Assembly (NCBI GenBank): GCA_031378805.1
Contig: JANNEO010000029.1
Span: 31,043-95,042 of the forward strand
Length of the DNA stretch: 64,000 nt
Direction: 5' to 3'
Source of the DNA: JADCCX01 sp031378805
Lineage (GTDB): Bacteria; Pseudomonadota; Alphaproteobacteria; Rhizobiales; Beijerinckiaceae
Positions 1-7,988 of this stretch are shown here, one piece after another. Position 1 is the first letter of the stretch, and each line of letters begins with the position of its first letter. The notes beneath the pieces were generated by a model. It did no database searches. It saw only the letters and a list, made by a program, of their open reading frames with translations, and was not told the DNA's origin. Position numbers and translations under genes: made by a program.

Positions 1-497
1 TGAATCGTGCCGCCGCTGCGGTGAAGGAGCCGATTGACGCCCTTGTAAACAACGCCGGCATCTACGGACCGCGCGACGCAACGGGGCTGGATGTCGATCT
101 GGCCGCCTTCGCAGAGGTGCTCGCGGTCAATACAATCGCCCCCCTGCGTGTGGCACGCGCCTTCCTCCCACAGTTGAGACAGGGACAGAATCCGCGCATT
201 CTCACCGTGTCGAGTCAAATGGGAGCGCTCTCCGGCAGTGCGCAGGGTTCGATTGCCTACCGCACGTCAAAAGCGGCGGTGAACAAGACGATGCAGTCGC
301 TGGCTGCTGACCTGAAGCCAGAAGGCATTGCAGTGATCGTGCTGCATCCTGGTTGGGTTCAAACCGACATGGGTGGCAGTGCTGCCGACATCACGCCTGC
401 GCAAAGTGCTGCGGGGATCGCGGGTCTGATCGACAGGATACGCCTGAAGGATACGGGTAAGTTCTTCCGCTGGGATGGCACAATCCACCCCTGGTGA
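1..497 (+). CDS. SDR-family oxidoreductase, C-terminal part (cut by window start)
   Basis: The open frame runs in from before position 1, with the first full codon at 3, and ends with TGA at 497. The visible protein has the NNAG motif of classical short-chain dehydrogenases, a beta-strand ending in a Ser (TVSSQMG) and the catalytic YxxxK (YRTSK), followed by PGWVQTDMGG, which is typical of the C-terminal half. The GxxxGxG nucleotide-binding motif lies outside the window. A GTG at 21 could be mistaken for a start, but the frame is open upstream and the Rossmann N-terminus would be missing. It is most like the short NAD(P)-dependent SDRs of the C-factor type. Substrate unknown. It converges on the DUF1223 gene with a 19-nt gap. 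Confidence 0.85.
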   Translation, partial: NRAAAAVKEPIDALVNNAGIYGPRDATGLDVDLAAFAEVLAVNTIAPLRVARAFLPQLRQGQNPRILTVSSQMGALSGSAQGSIAYRTSKAAVNKTMQSLAADLKPEGIAVIVLHPGWVQTDMGGSAADITPAQSAAGIAGLIDRIRLKDTGKFFRWDGTIHPW

Positions 498-516
498 ATC
501 TCAGGGATTGTCTGTT

Positions 517-1251
517 TCAGGGATTCATGCGTCTCGCAGCGCCGATGATGGCCCCGGGCTTCTTCTCCGTACCCATCTGGACCAGCACGATCACGCCTTC
601 GGCATCAGCGGTGACCGCTGTCGCCGGAATATCAATAGCCAAGGCCTCGCCGTTCCATGTGGCAACACGTGAGACGCCCCGCACCACGTTGGAGTAGGTC
701 ACGCTGCGACCGGTGTTTTCGCCTCGTCCGATCTGCACCAGGCGTTCCTTCACCATTGGCAGTACCCAGATATGGCCGGACAAGCCCTGCGTGGCAGGAA
801 CAATAGCCTTTAGCCCATTCTCGCCTTTTTCGATGCGCACATCGACGGACAGTACACCGGCCTGGTTGCGTGTTGCCAGGATCGCCCTGTCGATGGAGGC
901 AGGCTCGGAGCCGACGGCATGGGCCGCGCCGTTGATGACGGCTTGCGGCGTATAGACCTGCCGGTCACCGCGCATGGCGGAATAAGACTTCTGTCGGGAG
1001 GTGAAGGCGGCATGTGCCAGCGTATCTTTCCACCCCAGATAATCCCAGTAGTCCACCGGCAGCGTCAGCACGATGAGGCTTGGATCCTTGGCCAGTTCGG
1101 TCATCAGCTTGTCCGCCGGTGGGCAGGACGAGCAGCCCTGGCTGGTGAACAGCTCGATCACGGCGCGGGGCCGATCCGGCGCAACCGTCTGCGCCCGCGC
1201 GGGAAGCGCAGCCACCAGGCTGGAGAGCAGAAGGAAGAGAGCTGTTTTCAT
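517..1251 (-). CDS. DUF1223 family secreted thioredoxin-fold protein
   Basis: This 244-residue protein begins with a clear Sec signal peptide (hydrophobic residues 4-17, likely cleavage after ARA at about residue 20). The mature part opens with a strand ending in FTSQGCSSCPPAD at residues 35-46, so the CxxC pair is Cys40/Cys43. This matches the DUF1223 family, a thioredoxin-like fold found in alphaproteobacteria. The CxxC suggests a periplasmic redox or metal-binding role, but no substrate is established for the family as far as I know. The ATG at 1251 gives a complete signal peptide. It is monocistronic by context, with the lipid A acyltransferase 63 nt upstream on the same strand. Confidence 0.85.
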   Translation of the reverse strand: MKTALFLLLSSLVAALPARAQTVAPDRPRAVIELFTSQGCSSCPPADKLMTELAKDPSLIVLTLPVDYWDYLGWKDTLAHAAFTSRQKSYSAMRGDRQVYTPQAVINGAAHAVGSEPASIDRAILATRNQAGVLSVDVRIEKGENGLKAIVPATQGLSGHIWVLPMVKERLVQIGRGENTGRSVTYSNVVRGVSRVATWNGEALAIDIPATAVTADAEGVIVLVQMGTEKKPGAIIGAARRMNP

Positions 1252-1314
1252 CGTTCCAAGAGTTTAATGTCTGCCTCTAAAGAAACCATTCCGCCTGTCA
1301 CTGGAAAGTCACGT

Positions 1315-2334
1315 TCACTTGATCGGAGCGCCCTCAGTCTGACCAGCCGATTTCGCACCAGTCAACGGCGGCCTCCACCGGCGGTGCATCCAGAGCCATT
1401 GTTCAGGATGCTCGCGCACCCAACCATCCACCACCTTGGTCATGGCGGCCATGGCCGCAGTGACATCCACCACACCGTTGGCATCGCGTGGCAGATCAAG
1501 CGGCGGCGTGAGTTCAATGCGGAACCGATATCCGGGCAAGCGAATGACGCGTACGCCATGGACGGGACAATCGAAGTACTTCGCAAATTTGCCCAGCACA
1601 GGATTGGTGAAGGCGGGTCGTCCCATAAAATCCACGGCAACGCCTCGCGTGAAATGCTGGTCGATCAACATGCCGAGGTGCCCACCCTTCTCCAGCACGT
1701 CACGCATGGCGTAGGACGCGCCTGGCCCGGCCGCCGCCAGCCCGCCCATGGTACCGCTGCGGATTGAACCGATAATTGCACGTGCGGCATCGTTGTTGGG
1801 CGCACGAAACACCGCTGTTGCGTCAAGCCCATAGCGTGCCGCGCAGATTGCGGGCAGTTCCCAATTGCCGAGATGGGCCGAGAAGATCAGGCCGGGGTTG
1901 CCATCATCCCTCAGCGCATTGAAATGCTCGATACCCTCGACCGATGTACGCCCCGCATCGGGGTTCTCCACGTCCCAATCGAAGAGATGGTGGAGATGGG
2001 CATATTCCGCGCCAGTGCGGCCGAGATTTTCCCATGCGCCAGCCGCTATGCGGCGCACCTCGGCATCGGGAAGCTCAGGGAACACAGCGCGGATGTTTGA
2101 AAGTGCCGTCTTGTGGGCCGGGAGCAATGGACCAACATGGCGTGTGAGCCACCCCCCGAGATTGGATGCACGCTCCGGACCAAGCAGGCGCAGGAAGCCG
2201 AACACGAGATTGACAAGGCCAATCGTGACGAGGGTCAACAGCTTCTGCAGCAAGGCAAAGAAAGACTTCACAAAGGTTCCAATATAAACAACTCGTGGCC
2301 GTTGCAGAACAGGCGGCTTTACGTCAAGCGGCAA
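1315..2334 (-). CDS. Lipid A biosynthesis lauroyl/acyl transferase (LpxL/HtrB family)
   Basis: The protein belongs to the LpxL/LpxM lysophospholipid acyltransferase family of the inner membrane, which adds secondary acyl chains to lipid A. It has an N-terminal membrane anchor (about residues 24-50), the catalytic HX4(D/E) motif as HLGNWE near residue 156, and the C-terminal PEQWLWMHRRW block typical of the family. Length (339 with the TTG start at 2334) is slightly above the usual 300-310. A GTG at 2271 preceded by GGAA would give a 318-residue protein starting at the anchor, so the start is uncertain. Which acyl chain is transferred cannot be read from sequence. Confidence 0.85.
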   Translation of the reverse strand: MPLDVKPPVLQRPRVVYIGTFVKSFFALLQKLLTLVTIGLVNLVFGFLRLLGPERASNLGGWLTRHVGPLLPAHKTALSNIRAVFPELPDAEVRRIAAGAWENLGRTGAEYAHLHHLFDWDVENPDAGRTSVEGIEHFNALRDDGNPGLIFSAHLGNWELPAICAARYGLDATAVFRAPNNDAARAIIGSIRSGTMGGLAAAGPGASYAMRDVLEKGGHLGMLIDQHFTRGVAVDFMGRPAFTNPVLGKFAKYFDCPVHGVRVIRLPGYRFRIELTPPLDLPRDANGVVDVTAAMAAMTKVVDGWVREHPEQWLWMHRRWRPPLTGAKSAGQTEGAPIK

Positions 2335-2380
2335 TCAGTCCTTTTGACATCTTGAGGTCTTGCGGCCTATCTCCTGTCAC

Positions 2381-2890
2381 ATGCAATCCACATTGACACC
2401 GCTTATTCCCGCCCGGTCCACGCGCTCGCTGATTTTCCTGCTGATCGCCCTGCTGATCGTCACTGCTGTTTCGGCGTTGGGGTCTTCAGCCACGACGCCA
2501 TCGATTCCGACCTGGTATGCCGCACTGAACAAGCCCTGGTTCAACCCCCCGAACTGGGTTTTCCCACTGGCCTGGACCTCCCTGTTCCTGCTGATGGCGT
2601 TCAGCTTCTGGCGCATCCTGCGGCAGGTTGATGGTGGAGCGCCGCGCAAAACGGCGATTCTGGCGTTCCTGCTGCAACTCGTGGCCAACATGGCGTGGTC
2701 CTTCGCCTTTTTTGGCGCGAACAGCCCGGGCGCGGGCATTGTTGTCGCCGTCGCGCTGGTCGCAGGCGTGGCCTGGATGGTGCTGGCCTACAGTCGCATG
2801 GACAGCCTCGCGGCTTGGCTGCAACTGCCATATCTTGGCTGGGTAACGTTCGCACTGATCCTCAACATTGCGATCTGGCGAATCAACTAG
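2381..2890 (+). CDS. tspO: TspO/MBR family tryptophan-rich sensory protein
   Basis: This is a 169-residue, five-helix membrane protein with the TspO signature: WYAALNKPWFNPPNW in the first loop, a Trp- and Phe-rich second helix, NMAWSFAFFG and LPYLGWVTFALILN in the last helix. Bacterial TspO is an outer-membrane tetrapyrrole/cholesterol-binding protein linked to porphyrin handling and stress responses. I chose ATG 2381 over the TTG at 2360 because it begins just before the first hydrophobic helix. The 3' end overlaps the end of the convergent allC gene by 8 nt. Confidence 0.9.
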   Translation: MQSTLTPLIPARSTRSLIFLLIALLIVTAVSALGSSATTPSIPTWYAALNKPWFNPPNWVFPLAWTSLFLLMAFSFWRILRQVDGGAPRKTAILAFLLQLVANMAWSFAFFGANSPGAGIVVAVALVAGVAWMVLAYSRMDSLAAWLQLPYLGWVTFALILNIAIWRIN

Positions 2891-4133
2891 CAGCTGTTTC
2901 AGCCAGGGCCAGAACCGCCGCATAGAGCGCCTGCGCCGCCTTGCCGATATCCTCCGATGTCGTGAATTCATCGGGGTGATGGCTCAGGCCATCTTTGGAG
3001 CGCACGAACAGCATGGCCTGCGGGCAGACCGTGCGAAACACCATGGCATCGTGGCCCGCGCCTGAAACGAGCGTGCGGGGATTTCCACCTTGCGCAGTGA
3101 TCGCGGATGCAAGCGCCTCCATGAGGGCAGGATCGGAGGTTGCGGCAGGTGTCGCGCCCGTCATCTCGATATCGATGCCAAGGCCACGCTCCTCGGCGAT
3201 TTCACGGGCCCGGCCCATGGCCAACGCCAGCGCCTTCACGCGGACGGCGTCTCTCGAACTGCGGATGTCGTAGACCAGGCTGACCTTGCCGGGGATAACG
3301 TTTCCTGCGCCGGGTGAAACCGTGAGATTGCCAACCGTTGCCACGAGGTCGTCAGTGTCGCGTCCGAGTTTTTCGAGAGCCAGGACGATTTCAGCGGCAG
3401 CCGCCAATGCGTCCTTGCGCAGGTCCATCGGCGTGGTGCCCGCATGGCCTGCCTTGCCGGTGATGGTGATGCGCCCGCGCGACAGACCCACTATGGCCGA
3501 GACAACCCCCAGGACTTCATCATGGGCTTCCAGCACAGGGCCTTGCTCGATATGGAGTTCCAGATACCCCACAAGGTTTGCGGGATGACGCTTGACTGCG
3601 CTCCACAATGCGGGATCGCAGCCGAAAGCCTTGAGCGCCTCGGCGCGACTGATGCCGTCCTTGTCGCGCTCCTCAAGCAGCTTCTGATCGAAGGTTCCGG
3701 CGACTGCCCGCGACGAACTGAAGGGCGATGGAAAGCGCACGCCCTCTTCATCGGAAAAAGCCAGTACCTCGATATCGAAGGGTAGGCGCTTGCCCTGCCG
3801 TGCCAGTTCCTCGACAACAGCGAGGCCAGCCATGACGCCCAGCGGACCATCATAGATGCCGCCATTGGGCACAGTATCGAGATGCGAGCCAATGAGCAGG
3901 GTCTTCGCATCGTTGCGGCCGCTGGCGTATCGGCCAGCGACTGAACCCAGCGGATCGATCTCGGCCGTCATGCCCGCGGCGCGAAACAATCCCAGCACCT
4001 CCTGCGCCGCTGTGCGATGGGCAGGCGACAATGACAGCCGCGTCATCTCACCCGGCACATCGGTGTGCTGCGCCAGTGCCTTGAGGCGGGCGACTATGGC
4101 TGCGCCGGAAAGGGGGAATGAGATGTATGTCAT
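2883..4133 (-). CDS. allC: Allantoate amidohydrolase / N-carbamoyl amino acid hydrolase family
   Basis: The 416-residue protein is an M20-family binuclear metal amidohydrolase of the AllC/hydantoinase-carbamoylase type. Metal-binding motifs are visible: GSHLDTVPNGG, AFSDEEGVRF and ELHIEQGP, a dimerisation lid domain (about residues 200-315) and GAGHDAM near the C-terminus. AllC removes ammonia and CO2 from allantoate in purine catabolism; N-carbamoyl-L-amino acid hydrolase is the main alternative. The divergent neighbour is urate hydroxylase PuuD, which favours the purine role. I use ATG 4133; an upstream in-frame codon at 4241 would add a basic tail and overlap the puuD start. Confidence 0.75.
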   Translation of the reverse strand: MTYISFPLSGAAIVARLKALAQHTDVPGEMTRLSLSPAHRTAAQEVLGLFRAAGMTAEIDPLGSVAGRYASGRNDAKTLLIGSHLDTVPNGGIYDGPLGVMAGLAVVEELARQGKRLPFDIEVLAFSDEEGVRFPSPFSSSRAVAGTFDQKLLEERDKDGISRAEALKAFGCDPALWSAVKRHPANLVGYLELHIEQGPVLEAHDEVLGVVSAIVGLSRGRITITGKAGHAGTTPMDLRKDALAAAAEIVLALEKLGRDTDDLVATVGNLTVSPGAGNVIPGKVSLVYDIRSSRDAVRVKALALAMGRAREIAEERGLGIDIEMTGATPAATSDPALMEALASAITAQGGNPRTLVSGAGHDAMVFRTVCPQAMLFVRSKDGLSHHPDEFTTSEDIGKAAQALYAAVLALAETAAS

Positions 4134-4239
4134 GGCAATGATCGGTGTCACAGGTTGAGCGCGGCAAAGCAGCGGCTTGCGTTTCGCCCCTGGATAAGGG
4201 CAAAACGCCGGAACGACAAATGGTTCCGAGCGACGATTC

Positions 4240-5487
4240 ATGACACCTGGCCTAGACGCCTACCTGATGGAATGGGGCAGCCTGCTGCTGCGCTGGCTGC
4301 ACGTGATCACCGGCATTGCCTGGATCGGCTCGTCGTTCTTCTTCATGCATCTCGATGCCAGCCTGCGCGCCACGCCTGACATGCCGGCCACCCAGGGCAA
4401 ACATGCGTGGCAAGTGCATGGCGGCGGCTTCTACGAGATGAAGAAGTGGTTCGTGGCCCCCGCCAATATGCCCGCAGAGCTGACCTGGCACAAATGGCAG
4501 AGCTACTGGACCTGGATCTCGGGGTTTTTCCTGCTGGTCTGGATCTACTATGCCCAGGCGACGCTCTATCTCATCGATCCCACGATCATGGTATTGACCA
4601 CATGGCAGGCCTCCCTGATCGGCCTGGGAGGCTTGGCTGGGGGCTGGATCGTCTATGATGCCTTGTGCAAATCCCCCATTGGCAAGAATGACAATCTGCT
4701 GGCGCTGGCGGGCTTCGGCTTCGTGATCTTGATGGCATGGGTGTTCTCGCAGACCTTTTCCGGCCGTGGCGCATTGATCCATACCGGTGCGCTGATGGCG
4801 ACCATCATGACCGCCAATGTCTTCTTCGTCATCATACCCAACCAGACCATCGTGGTGGCGGACCTGGTGGCAGGGCGCACGCCTGACCCCAAATACGGCA
4901 AGATCGGCAAACAGCGCTCCACCCATAACAACTACATCACCCTGCCCGTGGTGTTCCTGATGCTGTCGAACCACTACCCCGTGACCTATGCCAACAACGC
5001 GGTCATCCCCGCCATCGTCACGCTGGTCATCATCGCTGGCGCCATCATCCGGCATTTCTACAACGTGCGGCATGGCGACCATGCGCAATCACCGTGGTGG
5101 ACCTGGTTCGTGGCGGCAGCCTGCCTGTGGCTGGCATTCTGGGTGGCGATGGCATCATCGCCCGGCGGGCGGGAGCGGCTGGGGATGAAGGCGCTTGAAG
5201 ATCGGCGCGTGGCCCTGGCCGGATTGTCACTGCCGCCAGACCCGGTGACCAACATCATCAATGGCCGCTGCGCGATGTGCCATGCGCCCGAACCTGTCTG
5301 GCCCGGCATCCAGATTGCGCCGAAGAACGTGATGCTGGACACGCCCGCCGCCATTGCATTGCAGGCCGACGCCATCCGAATGCACGCAGTGCTGACTCAC
5401 GCCATGCCGCCCAACAACCTGACAGGCATGACGCGGGAAGAACGTCATGAAGTCGCGGGTTGGCTCAAGGCGCAAAAATCGAAATAA
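4240..5487 (+). CDS. puuD: Membrane urate hydroxylase with C-terminal cytochrome c domain
   Basis: The 415-residue protein matches PuuD, the membrane-bound urate hydroxylase that converts urate to 5-hydroxyisourate and passes electrons to a cytochrome c domain rather than to oxygen. It starts with the typical segment LMEWGSLLLRWLHVITGIAWIG, has about eight or nine transmembrane helices through residue 310, and ends in a cytochrome c domain with the heme-binding CAMCH at about residues 345-349. It is divergent from allC, 106 nt away, consistent with a urate/allantoate degradation unit. No 5-hydroxyisourate hydrolase, OHCU decarboxylase or allantoinase gene is present nearby, so the pathway is split across the genome. 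Confidence 0.93.
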   Translation: MTPGLDAYLMEWGSLLLRWLHVITGIAWIGSSFFFMHLDASLRATPDMPATQGKHAWQVHGGGFYEMKKWFVAPANMPAELTWHKWQSYWTWISGFFLLVWIYYAQATLYLIDPTIMVLTTWQASLIGLGGLAGGWIVYDALCKSPIGKNDNLLALAGFGFVILMAWVFSQTFSGRGALIHTGALMATIMTANVFFVIIPNQTIVVADLVAGRTPDPKYGKIGKQRSTHNNYITLPVVFLMLSNHYPVTYANNAVIPAIVTLVIIAGAIIRHFYNVRHGDHAQSPWWTWFVAAACLWLAFWVAMASSPGGRERLGMKALEDRRVALAGLSLPPDPVTNIINGRCAMCHAPEPVWPGIQIAPKNVMLDTPAAIALQADAIRMHAVLTHAMPPNNLTGMTREERHEVAGWLKAQKSK

Positions 5488-5552
5488 ATCAATTTATTCA
5501 TAGTTATAGGCTAATTTTATTCGTGGCATGTTTTTTGAGCCGGCGAAATGAA

Positions 5553-5581
5553 TTGACATCGTATCCAGCCTGGATTCTGAT
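5553..5581 (+). promoter_or_regulatory. Predicted sigma-70 promoter for the Na/Pi cotransporter-like gene
   Basis: A perfect -35 TTGACA (5553-5558) is followed after 17 nt by TCTGAT (5576-5581), and the gene start lies 26 nt further on. The match is by eye only. Confidence 0.5.
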
Positions 5582-5607
5582 TTGATCCAGACAAGGAAAC
5601 ATAACCG

Positions 5608-7260
5608 TTGGACGGCCATACTTTTCTTTTGAACCTGATGGGCGCCATCGCGCTCCTCATCTGGTCGATCCGCATGGTGAAAACCGGCGTATTGCGGGCC
5701 TTCGGCGACCGCTTCCGGCAGACCATCGCACGGGCGACCTCCAACAGGCTCACCGCCTGTCTTGCGGGTGCGGGCGTGGCGACCGCCGTGCAAAGCTCCG
5801 CTGCCACTGGCCTGATCGTCGCGGGTTTCGCGGAACGCGGCATGATCACCCTGGCTCCTGCGCTGGCCGTGATGCTGGGGGCGGATATTGGCTCCACCAT
5901 CGTTGTGCAGGCGCTGGCGTTCAACCTGCAAGCGCTGGTGCCGGTGTTGCTGGTGCTGGGTGTGGGGCTTTTCCTCCTGGCTGATAAGCCGATCCCCAAG
6001 CAACTCGGGCGCATCATTATCGGCCTTGCACTGATGATTATTGCGCTGGGCATGGCCAAGGCCGCAGCGGAACCGTTGAAGCAAAGTCCCCTGCTGGCGA
6101 TGGTGATGCAGCGGCTTGGCAACGATCCGATCATGGCAGTCATCCTCGGTGCGCTGATTGCCTGGCTGATGCATTCCAGTGTCGCGGCGATCCTGCTGAT
6201 CATGTCGCTGGCCGCCACCGGAGCCATCGCGGTGGCACCGGCCCTTGCGCTTGTGCTGGGTTGCAATATCGGGTCCGCGCTGATTCCCCTCGGCCTGTCG
6301 CTGCGTGGGCCGCTGGCCTCACGGCGCATCCTGGTGGGCAACCTGGCCTTCCGCACCATTGGCGTGATCCTGGCGCTGCTGTTCCTGCCGCAGGTGGTCG
6401 ATGCCTCGACCTGGTTTGCCAGCGATCCCTCGCGGCAAATCGCCAACCTGCACACGCTGTTCAACATTGGCGTGGCCCTGCTCTTCCTGCCGCTTACGGG
6501 GTTTGCGGCGGCGTGGCTGGAGGGGCTGCTGCCTGACACGAAGGGTGCTGACCAGCGGCAGGTTGCCCATCTCGACGACAGCCTGCTGGAACGCCCGCAA
6601 GTGGCGCTCGCCGCTGCCCAGCGGGAGGTGATGAAGATGGCGGATCATGTCGAGATCATGCTGCGCGATACGCTGCTGGCTTTCGAGAACAGCGACGAGC
6701 AGCGCCGCCAGGACATCAAGGCGCTCGACAACGAGGTGGACCGACGCCAGGAGGAGGTGAAGCTCTATCTTACCCGTCTGACCCGCCAGCCTCTCTCCGA
6801 TGCGGACAGCCGCAAGGCGTTCGATCTCATCTTGTTCACCACCAACCTCGAGCATGTGGGCGACATCATCGACAAGAGCCTGCTGGAACTGGCTGCTAAG
6901 AAGCAGCGGCTGAAGGTGGAGTTCTCACCGGCAGGATGGGGGGAGATCAAGTCGCTGCATAACCGCGTGGTCGAGCAGATGCGCCTCGCCATGACCGTGT
7001 TCATGACAGGAGACATGAGCATGGCGCGCGAACTGGTGGCGGAGAAGGACCGCATCCGGGCCGCAGAGCGCGAGGCCATGGAAAACCACCTGCAGCGGCT
7101 GCGCGACGGCACGCTGGCCTCCATCGATACCAGCGCGCTGCATCTCGATATCCTGCGGGATCTCAAGAGGATCAACGCGCATGTGACGGCGGTGGCTTAT
7201 CCGAGCCTGGAGGCATCGGGGGTGTTGCGGGGGAGCAGATTGCGGGCGGATGCGGCGTGA
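5608..7260 (+). CDS. Na/Pi cotransporter family protein with C-terminal PhoU-like domain
   Basis: The 550-residue protein carries two inverted NptA/SLC34-type membrane repeats in residues 1-310, marked by the QSSAATG motif (VQSSAATGLIVAG) and its partner HSSVAAILLIM. The cytoplasmic tail (about 335-540) is helical and charged, like the PhoU-like domain of YjbB-type proteins. Known members move phosphate with sodium, often as exporters. The TTG start at 5608 has AAGGA 11 nt upstream and a good promoter; the first internal ATG would cut into helix 1. The stop codon at 7258-7260 abuts the stop of the convergent vapC-like gene. Confidence 0.88.
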   Translation: MDGHTFLLNLMGAIALLIWSIRMVKTGVLRAFGDRFRQTIARATSNRLTACLAGAGVATAVQSSAATGLIVAGFAERGMITLAPALAVMLGADIGSTIVVQALAFNLQALVPVLLVLGVGLFLLADKPIPKQLGRIIIGLALMIIALGMAKAAAEPLKQSPLLAMVMQRLGNDPIMAVILGALIAWLMHSSVAAILLIMSLAATGAIAVAPALALVLGCNIGSALIPLGLSLRGPLASRRILVGNLAFRTIGVILALLFLPQVVDASTWFASDPSRQIANLHTLFNIGVALLFLPLTGFAAAWLEGLLPDTKGADQRQVAHLDDSLLERPQVALAAAQREVMKMADHVEIMLRDTLLAFENSDEQRRQDIKALDNEVDRRQEEVKLYLTRLTRQPLSDADSRKAFDLILFTTNLEHVGDIIDKSLLELAAKKQRLKVEFSPAGWGEIKSLHNRVVEQMRLAMTVFMTGDMSMARELVAEKDRIRAAEREAMENHLQRLRDGTLASIDTSALHLDILRDLKRINAHVTAVAYPSLEASGVLRGSRLRADAA

Positions 7261-7701
7261 TCAATCCGAGGTCAAAACCTCGACACCCAGGCTTGCGGCC
7301 GATTGCACCATTTGCTTGTCAAACGTCATCAACCTTGCCCCAAGACGCATTGCGATAACCAGATGAAGGGCATCCGGCGTTCTGAGTGGCAATTCAAGGC
7401 CGTGAATCCAGGCAATCGCCTGCTTCAGGTCATGCCGGGTCATTTCGACAGAATTGGTATACTGGCCGATCCAGGCATCACCATTGCCGATGCATTTCAC
7501 AGCCTGAGCTTTCGTCAGTTCAAGCGTGCGAAAGCGTCGCGCAACGACAGACGAGAACTCTGCCACCGTAAGATCGCTCACGACGACCTGACGTGTCCAT
7601 GAACTGATCAAAGCTGTGGCACGACCGCTCAGCGCATCGTCAACATGCAACGGAACAAAGGCGCTGGCATCGAGATAAAGGCTATCGGTGGGGATATTCA
7701 C
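7261..7701 (-). CDS. vapC: PIN-domain toxin (VapC family)
   Basis: This 146-residue PIN-domain protein has the conserved acidic residues of a Mg-dependent RNase: Asp in LYLDASAFVPL, Glu in VAEFSSVVARR, Asp in RTPDALHLVIA and Asp in MTFDKQM. VapC toxins cut specific RNAs, often initiator tRNA or 23S rRNA; the target cannot be inferred here. It follows the antitoxin gene with a 4-nt overlap, so it is translated from the same message. Confidence 0.88.
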   Translation of the reverse strand: MNIPTDSLYLDASAFVPLHVDDALSGRATALISSWTRQVVVSDLTVAEFSSVVARRFRTLELTKAQAVKCIGNGDAWIGQYTNSVEMTRHDLKQAIAWIHGLELPLRTPDALHLVIAMRLGARLMTFDKQMVQSAASLGVEVLTSD

Positions 7702-7952
7702 CGCCAGTCTTCGTCCCGCATCTGCCGGATCAATTCTGCGGCGTTCAGCGTTGCCGGACGCTCCGGTGTAACCCGATTGGTAATGAGCCAGTCAATTGCT
7801 TCTTTGGTAACAACACGTCCTGCCTTCACAACAGGACGTATCTCCACAACCGGAGTGCCATGGCGCGTGATGATGACCTCGTCGCCAGCAAGCGCACGAT
7901 CAATCAGGCTGGAAAGGTGGCTTTTGGCCTCGGCGACACTGTGTTTGCCCAT
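7698..7952 (-). CDS. vapB: Phd/YefM-type antitoxin of the VapC module
   Basis: An 84-residue protein with the Phd/YefM N-terminal DNA-binding fold (MGKHSVAEAKSHLSSLIDRAL, then EVIITRHGTPVVEIRPV) and a C-terminal segment rich in charged residues (MRDEDWR) that would cover the toxin. It precedes vapC with the usual antitoxin-first order and a 4-nt overlap. No Shine-Dalgarno sequence fits: the predicted -10 box ends only 6 nt before the ATG, which implies a leaderless transcript. Confidence 0.87.
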   Translation of the reverse strand: MGKHSVAEAKSHLSSLIDRALAGDEVIITRHGTPVVEIRPVVKAGRVVTKEAIDWLITNRVTPERPATLNAAELIRQMRDEDWR

Positions 7953-7958
7953 GTAGGA

Positions 7959-7987
7959 ATTATAGCTATCAGATGACCATAACTCAA
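7959..7987 (-). promoter_or_regulatory. Promoter/operator of the toxin-antitoxin pair
   Basis: Read on the minus strand, TTGAGT (7987-7982) and a consensus TATAAT (7964-7959) are separated by 17 nt. The antitoxin ATG begins 7 nt after the -10 box, where transcription would start. The palindrome ATAGCTAT (7962-7969) overlaps the -10 box and could be the autoregulatory antitoxin site. Confidence 0.6.
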
Positions 7988-7988
7988 G

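Noticed and set aside
919..1767. 282-codon plus-strand frame across DUF1223 and the lipid A acyltransferase
   Set aside because: It spans two confident minus-strand genes and their intergenic space and has no recognisable domain.
4134..4241. Longer allC start at 4241
   Set aside because: It would add 36 residues unlike the family and overlap the divergent puuD start codon.
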